Source of the DNA: Channallabes apus
Lineage: Eukaryota > Chordata > Actinopteri > Siluriformes > Clariidae
Length of the DNA: 64,000 nucleotides
Direction: 5' to 3'
NCBI GenBank assembly: GCA_030522415.1
Contig: CM060124.1
Coordinates: 22,864,454-22,928,453, forward strand
Position numbers and translations under genes: made by a program. Shown piece by piece: positions 22,831 through 37,532 of the stretch (position 1 is the stretch's first letter; each line of letters opens with the position of its first letter). The notes below the pieces were generated by a model. The model had not been told where the DNA came from, ran no database searches, and worked only from the letters and a program-made list of their open reading frames with translations.

Positions 22831-25089
22831 TTGTGTGAGAAAACCGCTTTCCTGAGCTCCTACAGAGCTAAGAACGCAGCAAACGCTTTATCTCACCGTT
22901 TTGTGCATGAAAGTGATAGAGATGATCATTTTCAATACATTAATGCAATCTTTGCATACATGTTGAAAAACAACTTTTTTGTTATTCTTCTTCTCACTTT
23001 GTTCCAGAAATATTAATACAAACTCATTTTGTTTGTTTTACATAACTATACATTAGTTGTGTGAGAAAACCGCTTTCCTGAGGTCCTACAGAGCTAAGAA
23101 CGCAGCAAACGCTTTATCTCACCGTCTTGTGCATGAAAGTGAAAGAGATGATCATTTTCAATACATTAATGTATTCTTTGCATACATGTTGGAAAACAAC
23201 GTTTTTGTTATTCTTTTTCTAAATTTATTTCAGGAAAATGAAAAAAAAAACCTCATTTTGTTTGTTTTACATAACTATACATTAGTTGTGTGAGAAAACC
23301 GCTTTCCTGAGCTCCTACAGAGCTAAGAACGGAGCAAACGGTTTATCTCACCGTCTTGTGCATGAAAGTGAAAGAGATGATCATTTTCAATAAATTAATG
23401 CATTCTTTGCATACATGTTGAAAAACTACTTTTTTGTTATTCTTTTTCTCACTTTGCTCCAGAAAAATTAATACAAACTCATTTTGTTTGTTTTACATAA
23501 CTATACATTAGTTGTGTGAGAAAACCGCTTTCCTGAGGTCCTACAGAGCTAAGAACGCAGCAAACGCTTTATCTCACCGTTTTGTGCATGAAAGTGATAG
23601 AGATGATCATTTTCAATACATTAATGCAATCTTTGCATACATGTTGAAAAACAACTTTTTTGTTATTCTTCTCACTTTGTTCCAGAAATATTAATACAAA
23701 CTCATTTTGTTTGTTTTACATAATTATACATTAGTTGTGTGAGAAAACCGCTTTCCTGAGCACCTACAGAGCTAAGAACGCAGCAAACGCTTTATCTCAC
23801 CGTCTTGTGCATGAAAGTGAATGAGATGATCATTTTCAATAAATTAATGCATTCTTTGCATACATGTTGAAAAACTACTTTTTTGTTATTCTTTTTCTCA
23901 CTTTGTTCCAGGAAAATTAATACAAACTCATTTTGTTTGTTTTACATAACTATACATTAGTTGTGTGAGAAAACCGCTTTCCTGAGCTCCTACAGAGCTA
24001 AGAACGCAGCAAACGCTTTATCTCACCGTCTTGTGCATGAAAGTGAAAGAGATGATCATTTTCAATACATTAATGTATTCTTTGCATACATGTTGAAAAA
24101 CAACGTTTTTGTTATTCTTTTTCTCAATTTATTTCAGGAAAATGAAAAAAAAACCTCATTTTGTTTGTTTTACATAACTATACATTACTTGTGTGAGAAA
24201 ACCGCTTTCCTGAGCTCCTACAGAGCTAAGAACGCAGCAAACGCTTTATCTCACCGTCTTGTGCATGAAAGTGAATGAGATGATCATTTTCAATAAATTA
24301 ATGCATTCTTTGCATACATGTTGAAAAACAACTTTTTTGTTATGCTTTTTCTCACTTTGTTCCAGAAAAATTAATACAAACTCATTTTGTTTGTTTTACA
24401 TAACTATACATTAGTTGTGTGAGAAAACCGCTTTCCTGAGCTCCTACAGAGCTAAGAACGCAGCAAACGCTTTATCTCACCGTCTTGTGCATGAAAGTGA
24501 AAGAGATGATCATTTTCAATACATTAATGCAATCTTTGCATACATGTTGAAAAACAACTTTTTTGTTATTCTTCTTCTCACTTTGTTCCAGAAATATTAA
24601 TACAAACTCATTTTGTTTGTTTTACATAACTATACATTACTTGTGTGAGAAAACCGCTTTCCTGAGCTCCTACAGAGCTAAGAACGGAGCAAACGGTTTA
24701 TCTCACCGTCTTGTGCATGAAAGTGAATGAGATGATCATTTTCAATAAATTAATGCATTCTTTGCATACATGTTGAAAAACAACTTTTTTGTTATTCTTC
24801 TCACTTTGTTCCAGAAATATTAATACAAACTCATTTTGTTTGTTTTACATAACTATACATTAGTTGTGTGAGAAAACCGCTTTCCTGAGCACCTACAGAG
24901 CTAAGAACGCAGCAAACGCTTTATCTCACCGTCTTGTGCATGAAAGTGAATGAGATGATCATTTTCAATAAATTAATGCATTCTTTGCATACATGTTGAA
25001 AAACTACTTTTTTGTTATTCTTTTTCTCACTTTGTTCCAGGAAAATTAATACAAACTCATTTTGTTTGTTTTACATAACTATACATTAG
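22831..25089 (+). repeat. Central 10-mer, second copy (2,259 bp)
   Basis: If Ve Ck Ir Cc Va Ct Il Cm Cc, matching 16047-18305 monomer for monomer, including the ACATAATTATAC allele after Ir and A9 in Va. Confidence 0.9.
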
Positions 25090-28000
25090 TTGTGTGAGAA
25101 AACCGCTTTCCTGAGCTCCTACAGAGCTAAGAACGCAGCAAACGCTTTATCTCACCGTTTTGTGCATGAAAGTGATAGAGATGATCATTTTCAATACATT
25201 AATGCAATCTTTGCATACATGTTGAAAAACAACTTTTTTGTTATTCTTCTTCTCACTTTGTTCCAGAAATATTAATACAAACTCATTTTGTTTGTTTTAC
25301 ATAACTATACATTAGTTGTGTGAGAAAACCGCTTTCCTGAGGTCCTACAGAGCTAAGAACGCAGCAAACGCTTTATCTCACCGTCTTGTGCATGAAAGTG
25401 AAAATGATCATTTTCAATAAATTAATGTATTCTTTGCATACATGTTGGAAAACAACGTTTTTGTTATTCTTTTTCTAAATTTATTTCAGGAAAATGAAAA
25501 AAAAAACCTCATTTTGTTTGTTTTACATAACTATACATTAGTTGTGTGAGAAAACCGCTTTCCTGAGCTCCTACAGAGCTAAGAACGGAGCAAACGGTTT
25601 ATCTCACCGTCTTGTGCATGAAAGTGAAAGAGATGATCATTTTCAATAAATTAATGCATTCTTTGCATACATGTTGAAAAACTACTTTTTTGTTATTCTT
25701 TTTCTCACTTTGCTCCAGAAAAATTAATACAAACTCATTTTGTTTGTTTTACATAACTATACATTAGTTGTGTGAGAAAACCGCTTTCCTGAGGTCCTAC
25801 AGAGCTAAGAACGCAGCAAACGCTTTATCTCACCGTTTTGTGCATGAAAGTGATAGAGATGATCATTTTCAATACATTAATGCAATCTTTGCATACATGT
25901 TGAAAAACAACTTTTTTGTTATTCTTCTCACTTTGTTCCAGAAATATTAATACAAACTCATTTTGTTTGTTTTACATAACTATACATTAGTTGTGTGAGA
26001 AAACCGCTTTCCTGAGCACCTACAGAGCTAACAACGCAGCAAACGCTTTATCTCACCGTCTTGTGCATGAAAGTGAATGAGATGATCATTTTCAATAAAT
26101 TAATGCATTCTTTGCATACATGTTGAAAAACTACTTTTTTGTTATTCTTTTTCTCACTTTGTTCCAGGAAAATTAATACAAACTCATTTTGTTTGTTTTA
26201 CATAACTATACATTAGTTGTGTGAGAAAACCGCTTTCCTGAGCTCCTACAGAGCTAAGAACGCAGCAAACGCTTTATCTCACCGTTTTGTGCATGAAAGT
26301 GATAGAGATGATCATTTTCAATACATTAATGCAATCTTTGCATACATGTTGAAAAACAACTTTTTTGTTATTCTTCTTCTCACTTTGTTCCAGAAATATT
26401 AATACAAACTCATTTTGTTTGTTTTACATAACTATACATTAGTTGTGTGAGAAAACCGCTTTCCTGAGCTCCTACAGAGCTAAGAACGCAGCAAACGCTT
26501 TATCTCACCGTCTTGTGCATGAAAGTGAAAGAGATGATCATTTTCAATACATTAATGTATTCTTTGCATACATGTTGAAAAACAACGTTTTTGTTATTCT
26601 TTTTCTCAATTTATTTCAGGAAAATGAAAAAAAAAACCTCATTTTGTTTGTTTTACATAACTATACATTAGTTGTGTGAGAAAACCGCTTTCCTGAGCTC
26701 CTACAGAGCTAAGAACGGAGCAAACGGTTTATCTCACCGTTTTGTGCATGAAAGTGATAGAGATGATCATTTTCAATACATTAATGCAATCTTTGCATAC
26801 ATGTTGAAAAACAACTTTTTTGTTATTCTTCTTCTCACTTTGTTCCAGAAATATTAATACAAACTCATTTTGTTTGTTTTACATAACTATACATTAGTTG
26901 TGTGAGAAAACCGCTTTCCTGAGCTCCTACAGAGCTAAGAACGCAGCAAACGCTTTATCTCACCGTCTTGTGCATGAAAGTGAAAGAGATGATCATTTTC
27001 AATACATTAATGTATTCTTTGCATACATGTTGAAAAACAACGTTTTTGTTATTCTTTTTCTCAATTTATTTCAGGAAAATGAAAAAAAAAACCTCATTTT
27101 GTTTGTTTTACATAACTATACATTAGTTGTGTGAGAAAACCGCTTTCCTGAGCTCCTACAGAGCTAAGAACGGAGCAAACGGTTTATCTCACCGTTTTGT
27201 GCATGAAAGTGATAGAGATGATCATTTTCAATACATTAATGCAATCTTTGCATACATGTTGAAAAACAACTTTTTTGTTATTCTTCTTCTCACTTTGTTC
27301 CAGAAATATTAATACAAACTCATTTTGTTTGTTTTACATAACTATACATTAGTTGTGTGAGAAAACCGCTTTCCTGAGCTCCTACAGAGCTAAGAACGCA
27401 GCAAACGCTTTATCTCACCGTCATGTGCATGAAAGTGAAAGAGATGATCATTTTCAATACATTAATGTATTCTTTGCATACATGTTGAAAAACAACGTTT
27501 TTGTTATTCTTTTTCTAAATTTATTTAAGGAAAATGAAAAAAAAAACCTCATTTTGTTTGTTTTACATAACTATACATTACTTGTGTGAGAAAACCGCTT
27601 TCCTGAGGTCCTACAGAGCTAAGAACGCAGCAAACGCTTTATCTCACCGTCTTGTGCATGAAAGTGAAAGAGATGATCATTTTCAATACATTAATGTATT
27701 CTTTGCATACATGTTGGAAAACAACGTTTTTGTTATTCTTTTTCTAAATTTATTTCAGGAAAATGAAAAAAAAAACCTCATTTTGTTTGTTTTACATAAC
27801 TATACATTAGTTGTGTGAGAAAACCGCTTTCCTGAGCTCCTACAGAGCTAAGAACGGAGCAAACGGTTTATCTCACCGTCTTGTGCATGAAAGTGAAAGA
27901 GATGATCATTTTCAATAAATTAATGCATTCTTTGCATACATGTTGAAAAACTACTTTTTTGTTATTCTTTTTCTCACTTTGCTCCAGAAAAATTAATACA

Positions 28001-29618
28001 AACTCATTTTGTTTGTTTTACATAACTATACATTAGTTGTGTGAGAAAACCGCTTTCCTGAGGTCCTACAGAGCTAAGAACGCAGCAAACGCTTTATCTC
28101 ACCGTTTTGTGCATGAAAGTGATAGAGATGATCATTTTCAATACATTAATGCAATCTTTGCATACATGTTGAAAAACAACTTTTTTGTTATTCTTCTCAC
28201 TTTGTTCCAGAAATATTAATACAAACTCATTTTGTTTGTTTTACATAATTATACATTAGTTGTGTGAGAAAACCGCTTTCCTGAGCACCTACAGAGCTAA
28301 GAACGCAGCAAACGCTTTATCTCACCGTCTTGTGCATGAAAGTGAATGAGATGATCATTTTCAATAAATTAATGCATTCTTTGCATACATGTTGAAAAAC
28401 TACTTTTTTGTTATTCTTTTTCTCACTTTGTTCCAGGAAAATTAATACAAACTCATTTTGTTTGTTTTACATAACTATACATTAGTTGTGTGAGAAAACC
28501 GCTTTCCTGAGCTCCTACAGAGCTAAGAACGCAGCAAACGCTTTATCTCACCGTCTTGTGCATGAAAGTGAAAGAGATGATCATTTTCAATACATTAATG
28601 TATTCTTTGCATACATGTTGGAAAACAACGTTTTTGTTATTCTTTTTCTAAATTTATTTCAGGAAAATGAAAAAAAAAACCTCATTTTGTTTGTTTTACA
28701 TAACTATACATTAGTTGTGTGAGAAAACCGCTTTCCTGAGCTCCTACAGAGCTAAGAACGGAGCAAACGGTTTATCTCACCGTCTTGTGCATGAAAGTGA
28801 AAGAGATGATCATTTTCAATAAATTAATGCAAACTTTGCATACATGTTGAAAAACAACTTTTTTGTTATTCTTCTTCTCACTTTGTTCCAGAAATATTAA
28901 TACAAACTCATTTTGTTTGTTTTACATAACTATACATTAGTTGTGTGAGAAAACCGCTTTCCTGAGCTCCTACAGAGCTAAGAACGCAGCAAACGCTTTA
29001 TCTCACCGTCATGTGCATGAAAGTGAAAGAGATGATCATTTTCAATACATTAATGTATTCTTTGCATACATGTTGAAAAACAACGTTTTTGTTATTCTTT
29101 TTCTAAATTTATTTAAGGAAAATGAAAAAAAAAACCTCATTTTGTTTGTTTTACATAACTATACATTACTTGTGTGAGAAAACCGCTTTCCTGAGCTCCT
29201 ACAGAGCTAAGAACGGAGCAAACGGTTTATCTCACCGTCTTGTGCATGAAAGTGAATGAGATGATCATTTTCAATAAATTAATGCATTCTTTGCATACAT
29301 GTTGAAAAACAACTTTTTTGTTATTCTTCTCACTTTGTTCCAGAAATATTAATACAAACTCATTTTGTTTGTTTTACATAACTATACATTAGTTGTGTGA
29401 GAAAACCGCTTTCCTGAGCACCTACAGAGCTAAGAACGCAGCAAACGCTTTATCTCACCGTCTTGTGCATGAAAGTGAATGAGATGATCATTTTCAATAA
29501 ATTAATGCATTCTTTGCATACATGTTGAAAAACTACTTTTTTGTTATTCTTTTTCTCACTTTGTTCCAGGAAAATTAATACAAACTCATTTTGTTTGTTT
29601 TACATAACTATACATTAG
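25090..29618 (+). repeat. Central 20-mer, second copy with altered end (4,529 bp)
   Basis: Matches 18306-22830 through the second Cc (28260). It then reads Ve-hybrid, Ck/Ig-hybrid, Vh, Cm, Cc instead of Va Ct Il Cm Cc. The hybrid at 28715 has a Ck 5' half and an Ig 3' half with the GCAAACTTTG variant otherwise seen only at 15143. Confidence 0.88.
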
Positions 29619-31425
29619 TTGTGTGAGAAAACCGCTTTCCTGAGCTCCTACAGAGCTAAGAACGCAGCAAACGCTTTATCTCACCGTTTTGTGCATGAAA
29701 GTGATAGAGATGATCATTTTCAATACATTAATGCAATCTTTGCATACATGTTGAAAAACAACTTTTTTGTTATTCTTCTTCTCACTTTGTTCCAGAAATA
29801 TTAATACAAACTCATTTTGTTTGTTTTACATAACTATACATTAGTTGTGTGAGAAAACCGCTTTCCTGAGGTCCTACAGAGCTAAGAACGCAGCAAACGC
29901 TTTATCTCACCGTCTTGTGCATGAAAGTGAAAGAGATGATCATTTTCAATACATTAATGTATTCTTTGCATACATGTTGGAAAACAACGTTTTTGTTATT
30001 CTTTTTCTAAATTTATTTCAGGAAAATGAAAAAAAAAACCTCATTTTGTTTGTTTTACATAACTATACATTAGTTGTGTGAGAAAACCGCTTTCCTGAGC
30101 TCCTACAGAGCTAAGAACGGAGCAAACGGTTTATCTCACCGTCTTGTGCATGAAAGTGAAAGAGATGATCATTTTCAATAAATTAATGCATTCTTTGCAT
30201 ACATGTTGAAAAACTACTTTTTTGTTATTCTTTTTCTCACTTTGCTCCAGAAAAATTAATACAAACTCATTTTGTTTGTTTTACATAACTATACATTAGT
30301 TGTGTGAGAAAACCGCTTTCCTGAGGTCCTACAGAGCTAAGAACGCAGCAAACGCTTTATCTCACCGTTTTGTGCATGAAAGTGATAGAGATGATCATTT
30401 TCAATACATTAATGCAATCTTTGCATACATGTTGAAAAACAACTTTTTTGTTATTCTTCTCACTTTGTTCCAGAAATATTAATACAAACTCATTTTGTTT
30501 GTTTTACATAATTATACATTAGTTGTGTGAGAAAACCGCTTTCCTGAGCACCTACAGAGCTAAGAACGCAGCAAACGCTTTATCTCACCGTCTTGTGCAT
30601 GAAAGTGAATGAGATGATCATTTTCAATAAATTAATGCATTCTTTGCATACATGTTGAAAAACTACTTTTTTGTTATTCTTTTTCTCACTTTGTTCCAGG
30701 AAAATTAATACAAACTCATTTTGTTTGTTTTACATAACTATACATTAGTTGTGTGAGAAAACCGCTTTCCTGAGCTCCTACAGAGCTAAGAACGCAGCAA
30801 ACGCTTTATCTCACCGTCTTGTGCATGAAAGTGAAAGAGATGATCATTTTCAATACATTAATGTATTCTTTGCATACATGTTGAAAAACAACGTTTTTGT
30901 TATTCTTTTTCTCAATTTATTTCAGGAAAATGAAAAAAAAACCTCATTTTGTTTGTTTTACATAACTATACATTACTTGTGTGAGAAAACCGCTTTCCTG
31001 AGCTCCTACAGAGCTAAGAACGCAGCAAACGCTTTATCTCACCGTCTTGTGCATGAAAGTGAAAGAGATGATCATTTTCAATAAATTAATGCATTCTTTG
31101 CATACATGTTGAAAAACAACTTTTTTGTTATTCTTCTCACTTTGTTCCAGAAATATTAATACAAACTCATTTTGTTTGTTTTACATAACTATACATTAGT
31201 TGTGTGAGAAAACCGCTTTCCTGAGCACCTACAGAGCTAAGAACGCAGCAAACGCTTTATCTCACCGTCTTGTGCATGAAAGTGAATGAGATGATCATTT
31301 TCAATAAATTAATGCATTCTTTGCATACATGTTGAAAAACTACTTTTTTGTTATTCTTTTTCTCACTTTGTTCCAGGAAAATTAATACAAACTCATTTTG
31401 TTTGTTTTACATAACTATACATTAG
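29619..31425 (+). repeat. Central 8-mer: shortened 10-mer (1,807 bp)
   Basis: If Ve Ck Ir Cc Va, then a Ct/Cm-like hybrid, then Cc. Relative to the 10-mer it lacks two monomers. The unit at 30977 has GAAAGAG with AATAAATTAATGCATTC and a single CTT, consistent with a deletion fusing an upstream monomer 5' part to the Cm 3' part. Confidence 0.87.
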
Positions 31426-33007
31426 TTGTGTGAGAAAACCGCTTTCCTGAGCTCCTACAGAGCTAAGAACGCAGCAAACGCTTTATCTCACCGTTTTGTG
31501 CATGAAAGTGATAGAGATGATCATTTTCAATACATTAATGCAATCTTTGCATACATGTTGAAAAACAACTTTTTTGTTATTCTTCTTCTCACTTTGTTCC
31601 AGAAATATTAATACAAACTCATTTTGTTTGTTTTACATAACTATACATTAGTTGTGTGAGAAAACCGCTTTCCTGAGGTCCTACAGAGCTAAGAACGCAG
31701 CAAACGCTTTATCTCACCGTCTTGTGCATGAAAGTGAAAATGATCATTTTCAATAAATTAATGTATTCTTTGCATACATGTTGGAAAACAACGTTTTTGT
31801 TATTCTTTTTCTAAATTTATTTCAGGAAAATGAAAAAAAAAACCTCATTTTGTTTGTTTTACATAACTATACATTAGTTGTGTGAGAAAACCGCTTTCCT
31901 GAGCTCCTACAGAGCTAAGAACGGAGCAAACGGTTTATCTCACCGTCTTGTGCATGAAAGTGAAAGAGATGATCATTTTCAATAAATTAATGCATTCTTT
32001 GCATACATGTTGAAAAACTACTTTTTTGTTATTCTTTTTCTCACTTTGCTCCAGAAAAATTAATACAAACTCATTTTGTTTGTTTTACATAACTATACAT
32101 TAGTTGTGTGAGAAAACCGCTTTCCTGAGGTCCTACAGAGCTAAGAACGCAGCAAACGCTTTATCTCACCGTTTTGTGCATGAAAGTGATAGAGATGATC
32201 ATTTTCAATACATTAATGCAATCTTTGCATACATGTTGAAAAACAACTTTTTTGTTATTCTTCTCACTTTGTTCCAGAAATATTAATACAAACTCATTTT
32301 GTTTGTTTTACATAACTATACATTAGTTGTGTGAGAAAACCGCTTTCCTGAGCACCTACAGAGCTAACAACGCAGCAAACGCTTTATCTCACCGTCTTGT
32401 GCATGAAAGTGAATGAGATGATCATTTTCAATAAATTAATGCATTCTTTGCATACATGTTGAAAAACTACTTTTTTGTTATTCTTTTTCTCACTTTGTTC
32501 CAGGAAAATTAATACAAACTCATTTTGTTTGTTTTACATAACTATACATTAGTTGTGTGAGAAAACCGCTTTCCTGAGCTCCTACAGAGCTAAGAACGCA
32601 GCAAACGCTTTATCTCACCGTTTTGTGCATGAAAGTGATAGAGATGATCATTTTCAATACATTAATGCAATCTTTGCATACATGTTGAAAAACAACTTTT
32701 TTGTTATTCTTCTTCTCACTTTGTTCCAGAAATATTAATACAAACTCATTTTGTTTGTTTTACATAACTATACATTAGTTGTGTGAGAAAACCGCTTTCC
32801 TGAGCTCCTACAGAGCTAAGAACGCAGCAAACGCTTTATCTCACCGTCTTGTGCATGAAAGTGAAAGAGATGATCATTTTCAATACATTAATGTATTCTT
32901 TGCATACATGTTGAAAAACAACGTTTTTGTTATTCTTTTTCTAAATTTATTTAAGGAAAATGAAAAAAAAAACCTCATTTTGTTTGTTTTACATAACTAT
33001 ACATTAC
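31426..33007 (+). repeat. Central 7-mer: If Ved Ck Ir Cc If Vh-like (1,582 bp)
   Basis: Third higher-order unit that carries both Ved (31652) and the GAGCTAACAACG Cc (32327). The V unit at 32779 has CGTCTTG with the Vh tail (CTAAATTTATTTAAGG), so the Va-Ig-Va-Ig-Vh run has collapsed into one hybrid monomer. Confidence 0.88.
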
Positions 33008-35719
33008 TTGTGTGAGAAAACCGCTTTCCTGAGGTCCTACAGAGCTAAGAACGCAGCAAACGCTTTATCTCACCGTCTTGTGCATGAAAGTGAAAGAGAT
33101 GATCATTTTCAATACATTAATGTATTCTTTGCATACATGTTGGAAAACAACGTTTTTGTTATTCTTTTTCTAAATTTATTTCAGGAAAATGAAAAAAAAA
33201 ACCTCATTTTGTTTGTTTTACATAACTATACATTAGTTGTGTGAGAAAACCGCTTTCCTGAGCTCCTACAGAGCTAAGAACGGAGCAAACGGTTTATCTC
33301 ACCGTCTTGTGCATGAAAGTGAAAGAGATGATCATTTTCAATAAATTAATGCATTCTTTGCATACATGTTGAAAAACTACTTTTTTGTTATTCTTTTTCT
33401 CACTTTGCTCCAGAAAAATTAATACAAACTCATTTTGTTTGTTTTACATAACTATACATTAGTTGTGTGAGAAAACCGCTTTCCTGAGGTCCTACAGAGC
33501 TAAGAACGCAGCAAACGCTTTATCTCACCGTTTTGTGCATGAAAGTGATAGAGATGATCATTTTCAATACATTAATGCAATCTTTGCATACATGTTGAAA
33601 AACAACTTTTTTGTTATTCTTCTCACTTTGTTCCAGAAATATTAATACAAACTCATTTTGTTTGTTTTACATAATTATACATTAGTTGTGTGAGAAAACC
33701 GCTTTCCTGAGCACCTACAGAGCTAAGAACGCAGCAAACGCTTTATCTCACCGTCTTGTGCATGAAAGTGAATGAGATGATCATTTTCAATAAATTAATG
33801 CATTCTTTGCATACATGTTGAAAAACTACTTTTTTGTTATTCTTTTTCTCACTTTGTTCCAGGAAAATTAATACAAACTCATTTTGTTTGTTTTACATAA
33901 CTATACATTAGTTGTGTGAGAAAACCGCTTTCCTGAGCTCCTACAGAGCTAAGAACGCAGCAAACGCTTTATCTCACCGTCTTGTGCATGAAAGTGAAAG
34001 AGATGATCATTTTCAATACATTAATGTATTCTTTGCATACATGTTGGAAAACAACGTTTTTGTTATTCTTTTTCTAAATTTATTTCAGGAAAATGAAAAA
34101 AAAAACCTCATTTTGTTTGTTTTACATAACTATACATTAGTTGTGTGAGAAAACCGCTTTCCTGAGCTCCTACAGAGCTAAGAACGGAGCAAACGGTTTA
34201 TCTCACCGTCTTGTGCATGAAAGTGAAAGAGATGATCATTTTCAATAAATTAATGCATTCTTTGCATACATGTTGAAAAACTACTTTTTTGTTATTCTTT
34301 TTCTCACTTTGCTCCAGAAAAATTAATACAAACTCATTTTGTTTGTTTTACATAACTATACATTAGTTGTGTGAGAAAACCGCTTTCCTGAGGTCCTACA
34401 GAGCTAAGAACGCAGCAAACGCTTTATCTCACCGTTTTGTGCATGAAAGTGATAGAGATGATCATTTTCAATACATTAATGCAATCTTTGCATACATGTT
34501 GAAAAACAACTTTTTTGTTATTCTTCTCACTTTGTTCCAGAAATATTAATACAAACTCATTTTGTTTGTTTTACATAATTATACATTAGTTGTGTGAGAA
34601 AACCGCTTTCCTGAGCACCTACAGAGCTAAGAACGCAGCAAACGCTTTATCTCACCGTCTTGTGCATGAAAGTGAATGAGATGATCATTTTCAATAAATT
34701 AATGCATTCTTTGCATACATGTTGAAAAACTACTTTTTTGTTATTCTTTTTCTCACTTTGTTCCAGGAAAATTAATACAAACTCATTTTGTTTGTTTTAC
34801 ATAACTATACATTAGTTGTGTGAGAAAACCGCTTTCCTGAGCTCCTACAGAGCTAAGAACGCAGCAAACGCTTTATCTCACCGTCTTGTGCATGAAAGTG
34901 AAAGAGATGATCATTTTCAATACATTAATGTATTCTTTGCATACATGTTGGAAAACAACGTTTTTGTTATTCTTTTTCTAAATTTATTTCAGGAAAATGA
35001 AAAAAAAAACCTCATTTTGTTTGTTTTACATAACTATACATTAGTTGTGTGAGAAAACCGCTTTCCTGAGCTCCTACAGAGCTAAGAACGGAGCAAACGG
35101 TTTATCTCACCGTCTTGTGCATGAAAGTGAAAGAGATGATCATTTTCAATAAATTAATGCATTCTTTGCATACATGTTGAAAAACTACTTTTTTGTTATT
35201 CTTTTTCTCACTTTGCTCCAGAAAAATTAATACAAACTCATTTTGTTTGTTTTACATAACTATACATTAGTTGTGTGAGAAAACCGCTTTCCTGAGGTCC
35301 TACAGAGCTAAGAACGCAGCAAACGCTTTATCTCACCGTTTTGTGCATGAAAGTGATAGAGATGATCATTTTCAATACATTAATGCAATCTTTGCATACA
35401 TGTTGAAAAACAACTTTTTTGTTATTCTTCTCACTTTGTTCCAGAAATATTAATACAAACTCATTTTGTTTGTTTTACATAATTATACATTAGTTGTGTG
35501 AGAAAACCGCTTTCCTGAGCACCTACAGAGCTAAGAACGCAGCAAACGCTTTATCTCACCGTCTTGTGCATGAAAGTGAATGAGATGATCATTTTCAATA
35601 AATTAATGCATTCTTTGCATACATGTTGAAAAACTACTTTTTTGTTATTCTTTTTCTCACTTTGTTCCAGGAAAATTAATACAAACTCATTTTGTTTGTT
35701 TTACATAACTATACATTAG
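33008..35719 (+). repeat. Tandem triplication of the Ve-Ck-Ir-Cc tetramer (3 x 904 bp)
   Basis: Units at 33008-33911, 33912-34815 and 34816-35719 have equal length and the same order. The first Ve has GAGGTCC after a Vh tail. The second and third have GAGCTCC, as expected where a tetramer end was joined to the interior of Ve. All three Ir units carry the ACATAATTATAC allele. Confidence 0.92.
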
Positions 35720-37532
35720 TTGTGTGAGAAAACCGCTTTCCTGAGCTCCTACAGAGCTAAGAACGCAGCAAACGCTTTATCTCACCGTCTTGTGCATGAA
35801 AGTGAAAGAGATGATCATTTTCAATACATTAATGTATTCTTTGCATACATGTTGAAAAACAACGTTTTTGTTATTCTTTTTCTCAATTTATTTCAGGAAA
35901 ATGAAAAAAAAACCTCATTTTGTTTGTTTTACATAACTATACATTACTTGTGTGAGAAAACCGCTTTCCTGAGCTCCTACAGAGCTAAGAACGCAGCAAA
36001 CGCTTTATCTCACCGTCTTGTGCATGAAAGTGAATGAGATGATCATTTTCAATAAATTAATGCATTCTTTGCATACATGTTGAAAAACAACTTTTTTGTT
36101 ATGCTTTTTCTCACTTTGTTCCAGAAAAATTAATACAAACTCATTTTGTTTGTTTTACATAACTATACATTAGTTGTGTGAGAAAACCGCTTTCCTGAGC
36201 TCCTACAGAGCTAAGAACGCAGCAAACGCTTTATCTCACCGTCTTGTGCATGAAAGTGAAAGAGATGATCATTTTCAATACATTAATGCAATCTTTGCAT
36301 ACATGTTGAAAAACAACTTTTTTGTTATTCTTCTTCTCACTTTGTTCCAGAAATATTAATACAAACTCATTTTGTTTGTTTTACATAACTATACATTAGT
36401 TGTGTGAGAAAACCGCTTTCCTGAGCTCCTACAGAGCTAAGAACGCAGCAAACGCTTTATCTCACCGTCATGTGCATGAAAGTGAAAGAGATGATCATTT
36501 TCAATACATTAATGTATTCTTTGCATACATGTTGAAAAACAACGTTTTTGTTATTCTTTTTCTAAATTTATTTAAGGAAAATGAAAAAAAAAACCTCATT
36601 TTGTTTGTTTTACATAACTATACATTACTTGTGTGAGAAAACCGCTTTCCTGAGCACCTACAGAGCTAAGAACGCAGCAAACGCTTTATCTCACCGTCTT
36701 GTGCATGAAAGTGAAAGAGATGATCATTTTCAATACATTAATGCAATCTTTGCATACATGTTGAAAAACAACTTTTTTGTTATTCTTCTTCTCACTTTGT
36801 TCCAGAAATATTAATACAAACTCATTTTGTTTGTTTTACATAACTATACATTAGTTGTGTGAGAAAACCGCTTTCCTGAGCTCCTACAGAGCTAAGAACG
36901 CAGCAAACGCTTTATCTCACCGTCATGTGCATGAAAGTGAAAGAGATGATCATTTTCAATACATTAATGTATTCTTTGCATACATGTTGAAAAACAACGT
37001 TTTTGTTATTCTTTTTCTAAATTTATTTAAGGAAAATGAAAAAAAAAACCTCATTTTGTTTGTTTTACATAACTATACATTACTTGTGTGAGAAAACCGC
37101 TTTCCTGAGCTCCTACAGAGCTAAGAACGGAGCAAACGGTTTATCTCACCGTCTTGTGCATGAAAGTGAATGAGATGATCATTTTCAATAAATTAATGCA
37201 TTCTTTGCATACATGTTGAAAAACAACTTTTTTGTTATTCTTCTCACTTTGTTCCAGAAATATTAATACAAACTCATTTTGTTTGTTTTACATAACTATA
37301 CATTAGTTGTGTGAGAAAACCGCTTTCCTGAGCACCTACAGAGCTAAGAACGCAGCAAACGCTTTATCTCACCGTCTTGTGCATGAAAGTGAATGAGATG
37401 ATCATTTTCAATAAATTAATGCATTCTTTGCATACATGTTGAAAAACTACTTTTTTGTTATTCTTTTTCTCACTTTGTTCCAGGAAAATTAATACAAACT
37501 CATTTTGTTTGTTTTACATAACTATACATTAG
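35720..37532 (+). repeat. Block Va Ct Il Vh Ix Vh Cm Cc (8 monomers, 1,813 bp)
   Basis: Same order as 46595-48405. It carries the Vh-Ix-Vh run that is prominent in the left domain, so left-type material is embedded in the centre. Confidence 0.89.

Noticed and set aside
30749..31084. The longest frame (111 residues), spanning two monomers
   Set aside because: It exists only because an A9 tract makes the Va monomer 228 bp, a multiple of three, so the frame runs into the next unit. Sister units at 17177, 21702, 23961, 35720, 40929, 42061 and 46595 give 105 residues for the same reason.
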